Below are positions 6,433 to 7,769 of a DNA stretch of 7,769 bases, piece after piece; position 1 is the stretch's first letter; each line of letters opens with the position of its first letter. Source of the DNA: Blautia sp. (lineage in GTDB: Bacteria > Bacillota > Clostridia > Lachnospirales > Lachnospiraceae); NCBI GenBank assembly GCA_017420455.1, contig JAFOJB010000063.1, positions 1-7,769 on the forward strand. The letters run 5' to 3'. The translations under genes were made by a program, and so were the position numbers. The notes under the pieces were generated by a model, which was given only the letters and a program-made list of their open reading frames with translations, made no database searches and was not told the DNA's origin.

Positions 6433-7716
6433 ATGAGCGATTACAGGTTTGAAACATTACAGCTGCATGTGGGACAGGAACAGCCGGATCCGGCTACGGA
6501 CGCGCGGGCAGTCCCGATTTACCAGACGACCTCCTATGTATTCCGGAACAGTAAGCATGCCGCAGACCGCTTTGGTCTGGCGGATGCCGGGAATATCTAC
6601 GGAAGGCTTACGAACTCTACCCAGGAGGTTCTGGAAAAACGTCTGGCAGCTCTGGAGGGTGGAAGCGCAGCTCTGGCGCTTGCCTCCGGCGCGGCGGCCA
6701 TCACCTATACCATAGAAGCGCTGGCGGCCAACGGCGGACATATTGTGGCGCAGAAGACCATCTACGGCGGCAGCTATAATCTGCTGGAGCATACCCTTCC
6801 GCAGTACGGAATCCAGACCACCTTTGTGGACGCTCATAATCTGCAGGAGGTGGAAGGCGCGATCCAGGATAATACCAGGGCAATCTATCTGGAGACGCTG
6901 GGAAATCCGAACAGCGATATCCCGGATATCGACGCCATTGCGGAGATCGCGCATAAACACGGACTGCCCCTGGTGATCGACAATACCTTTGGAACACCCT
7001 ACCTGATCCGGCCGATCGAGCACGGCGCAGACATCGTTGTGCATTCCGCGACAAAGTTTATCGGCGGACATGGTACGACCCTGGGCGGGATCATTGTAGA
7101 ATCCGGTAAATTCGACTGGAAGGCCAGCGGGAAATATCCCAATATCGCCGCGCCGAACCCCAGCTACCATGGCGTTTCCTTCTATGACGCGGTAGGACCG
7201 GCAGCTTTTGTGACGTTCATCCGCGCGATCCTCCTTCGGGATACCGGAGCGACGATTTCTCCCTTCAATGCTTTCCTGCTTCTTCAGGGAGTGGAGACCT
7301 TGTCCCTGAGACTGGAGAGACATGCGGAGAATACGAAGAAAGTAGTAGAATTCCTGTCAAAGCATCCGCAGGTGGAAAAGGTGAATCATCCTTCTCTTCC
7401 GGATCATCCGGACCACGCGCTGTATGAGAAGTACTTCCCCAACGGAGGCGCTTCGATCTTCACTTTCGAGATAAAGGGAGGTCAGGAGGAAGCGTGGAAA
7501 TTTATCGACAATCTGGAGATCTTTTCCCTTCTCGCGAATGTGGCGGATGTGAAGAGCCTGGTGATCCATCCGGCCTCCACGACACATTCCCAGCTTTCCG
7601 AGGAAGAGCTGCTGGATCAGGGGATCAGGAAAAACACCATCCGGCTCTCCATCGGAACAGAGCATATCGATGATATCCTCGCGGATCTGGAGAAAGGCTT
7701 CGCCGGAGCAAAATAA
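6433..7716 (+). CDS. metY: O-acetylhomoserine sulfhydrylase (PLP-dependent)
   Basis: A 427-residue cytoplasmic enzyme of the Cys/Met metabolism PLP family. It joins O-acetylhomoserine and sulfide to give homocysteine and acetate, the direct sulfhydrylation route to methionine. MetY features are all visible: the N-terminus RFETLQLHVGQEQ.DPATDARAVPIYQTTSYVF; Tyr56 and Arg58 (IYGRLTN) that reach the partner subunit's PLP; SGAAA (85-89) for phosphate; Tyr111 (IYGGSYNLL) stacking on the ring; Asp183 (VIDNTFGTP); Lys208 in HSATKF as the Schiff-base lysine; and Arg404 (IRLSIGTEH) for the substrate carboxylate. The long insertion before FNAFLLLQGVETLSLR fits MetY rather than MetB or MetC. Start 6433 is preferred over the in-frame ATG at 6415 because AGAAGGAGA (6418-6426) lies at the right distance from 6433 and homologues begin at MSDYRFE. 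It has its own promoter and is transcribed separately. Confidence 0.96.
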   Translation: MSDYRFETLQLHVGQEQPDPATDARAVPIYQTTSYVFRNSKHAADRFGLADAGNIYGRLTNSTQEVLEKRLAALEGGSAALALASGAAAITYTIEALAANGGHIVAQKTIYGGSYNLLEHTLPQYGIQTTFVDAHNLQEVEGAIQDNTRAIYLETLGNPNSDIPDIDAIAEIAHKHGLPLVIDNTFGTPYLIRPIEHGADIVVHSATKFIGGHGTTLGGIIVESGKFDWKASGKYPNIAAPNPSYHGVSFYDAVGPAAFVTFIRAILLRDTGATISPFNAFLLLQGVETLSLRLERHAENTKKVVEFLSKHPQVEKVNHPSLPDHPDHALYEKYFPNGGASIFTFEIKGGQEEAWKFIDNLEIFSLLANVADVKSLVIHPASTTHSQLSEEELLDQGIRKNTIRLSIGTEHIDDILADLEKGFAGAK

Positions 7717-7769
7717 GACAGGGGGAAGACAGGGGGAAGACACGGGCAAGCAAGACACGGGGCAAGACA
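7715..7769. repeat. G-rich short tandem repeats at the window end
   Basis: AAGACAGGGGG occurs twice in direct tandem (7715-7725, 7726-7736), followed by AAGACACGGGC (7737-7747), then AAGACACGGGGC (7752-7763) and AAGACA at the edge. The array overlaps the metY stop codon by two bases and runs out of the window. Four G-tracts lie on the + strand. No terminator for metY is visible before the window ends. Confidence 0.6.

Noticed and set aside
6457..7323. 288-codon open frame on the minus strand opposite metY
   Set aside because: Shadow of a well-conserved enzyme; no recognisable domains.

Overview
The window looks like chromosomal DNA of a Gram-positive anaerobe of the Clostridia, most likely Lachnospiraceae. 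This is inferred from moderately GC-rich genes, strong AGGAGG-type ribosome binding sites, a BMP-type nucleoside ABC transporter, a GH94 phosphorylase, a MetY-type sulfhydrylase and GGGGACGGTTCC-type hairpin repeats. No phylogeny could be run, so this is a judgement from recognised families.

Layout, all genes on the + strand. (1) Bases 3-515: the 3' end of a glycoside hydrolase family 94 phosphorylase whose 5' part lies outside the window. (2) 581-1171: a RimJ/RimL-like GNAT acetyltransferase. (3) 1172-1372: a leader with a possible attenuator. (4) 1373-6076: a four-gene ABC importer of the BMP/NupNOPQ (YufNOPQ) type, in the order double ATPase, permease, permease, periplasmic-type binding protein. 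(5) 6077-6432: a non-coding stretch with four imperfect hairpin repeats, a strong terminator-like hairpin and a near-consensus promoter. (6) 6433-7716: O-acetylhomoserine sulfhydrylase (metY). (7) 7715-7769: short tandem G-rich repeats running off the window.

The four transporter genes make one machine. The binding protein captures a substrate, most probably a nucleoside; the two membrane proteins form the pore; the double ATPase powers import. GH94 would supply sugar phosphate by phosphorolysis and MetY makes homocysteine from sulfide, but nothing in the sequence links these two to the transporter except proximity.

The protein content is ordinary and I see no defence system, CRISPR array, prophage or toxin-antitoxin module. 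The interest lies in the RNA and regulatory layer. A strong ribosome binding site is separated from the second permease start by a hairpin that appears to bridge the gap. The transporter leader can form mutually exclusive hairpins, one of them terminator-like. A folded leader containing a GAAA-capped hairpin precedes the binding-protein gene. A cluster of REP-like repeats sits between the transporter and metY. Among the proteins, two oddities stand out: the binding protein has no lipobox, and GH94 appears to carry Gln where characterised members have a phosphate-binding His.
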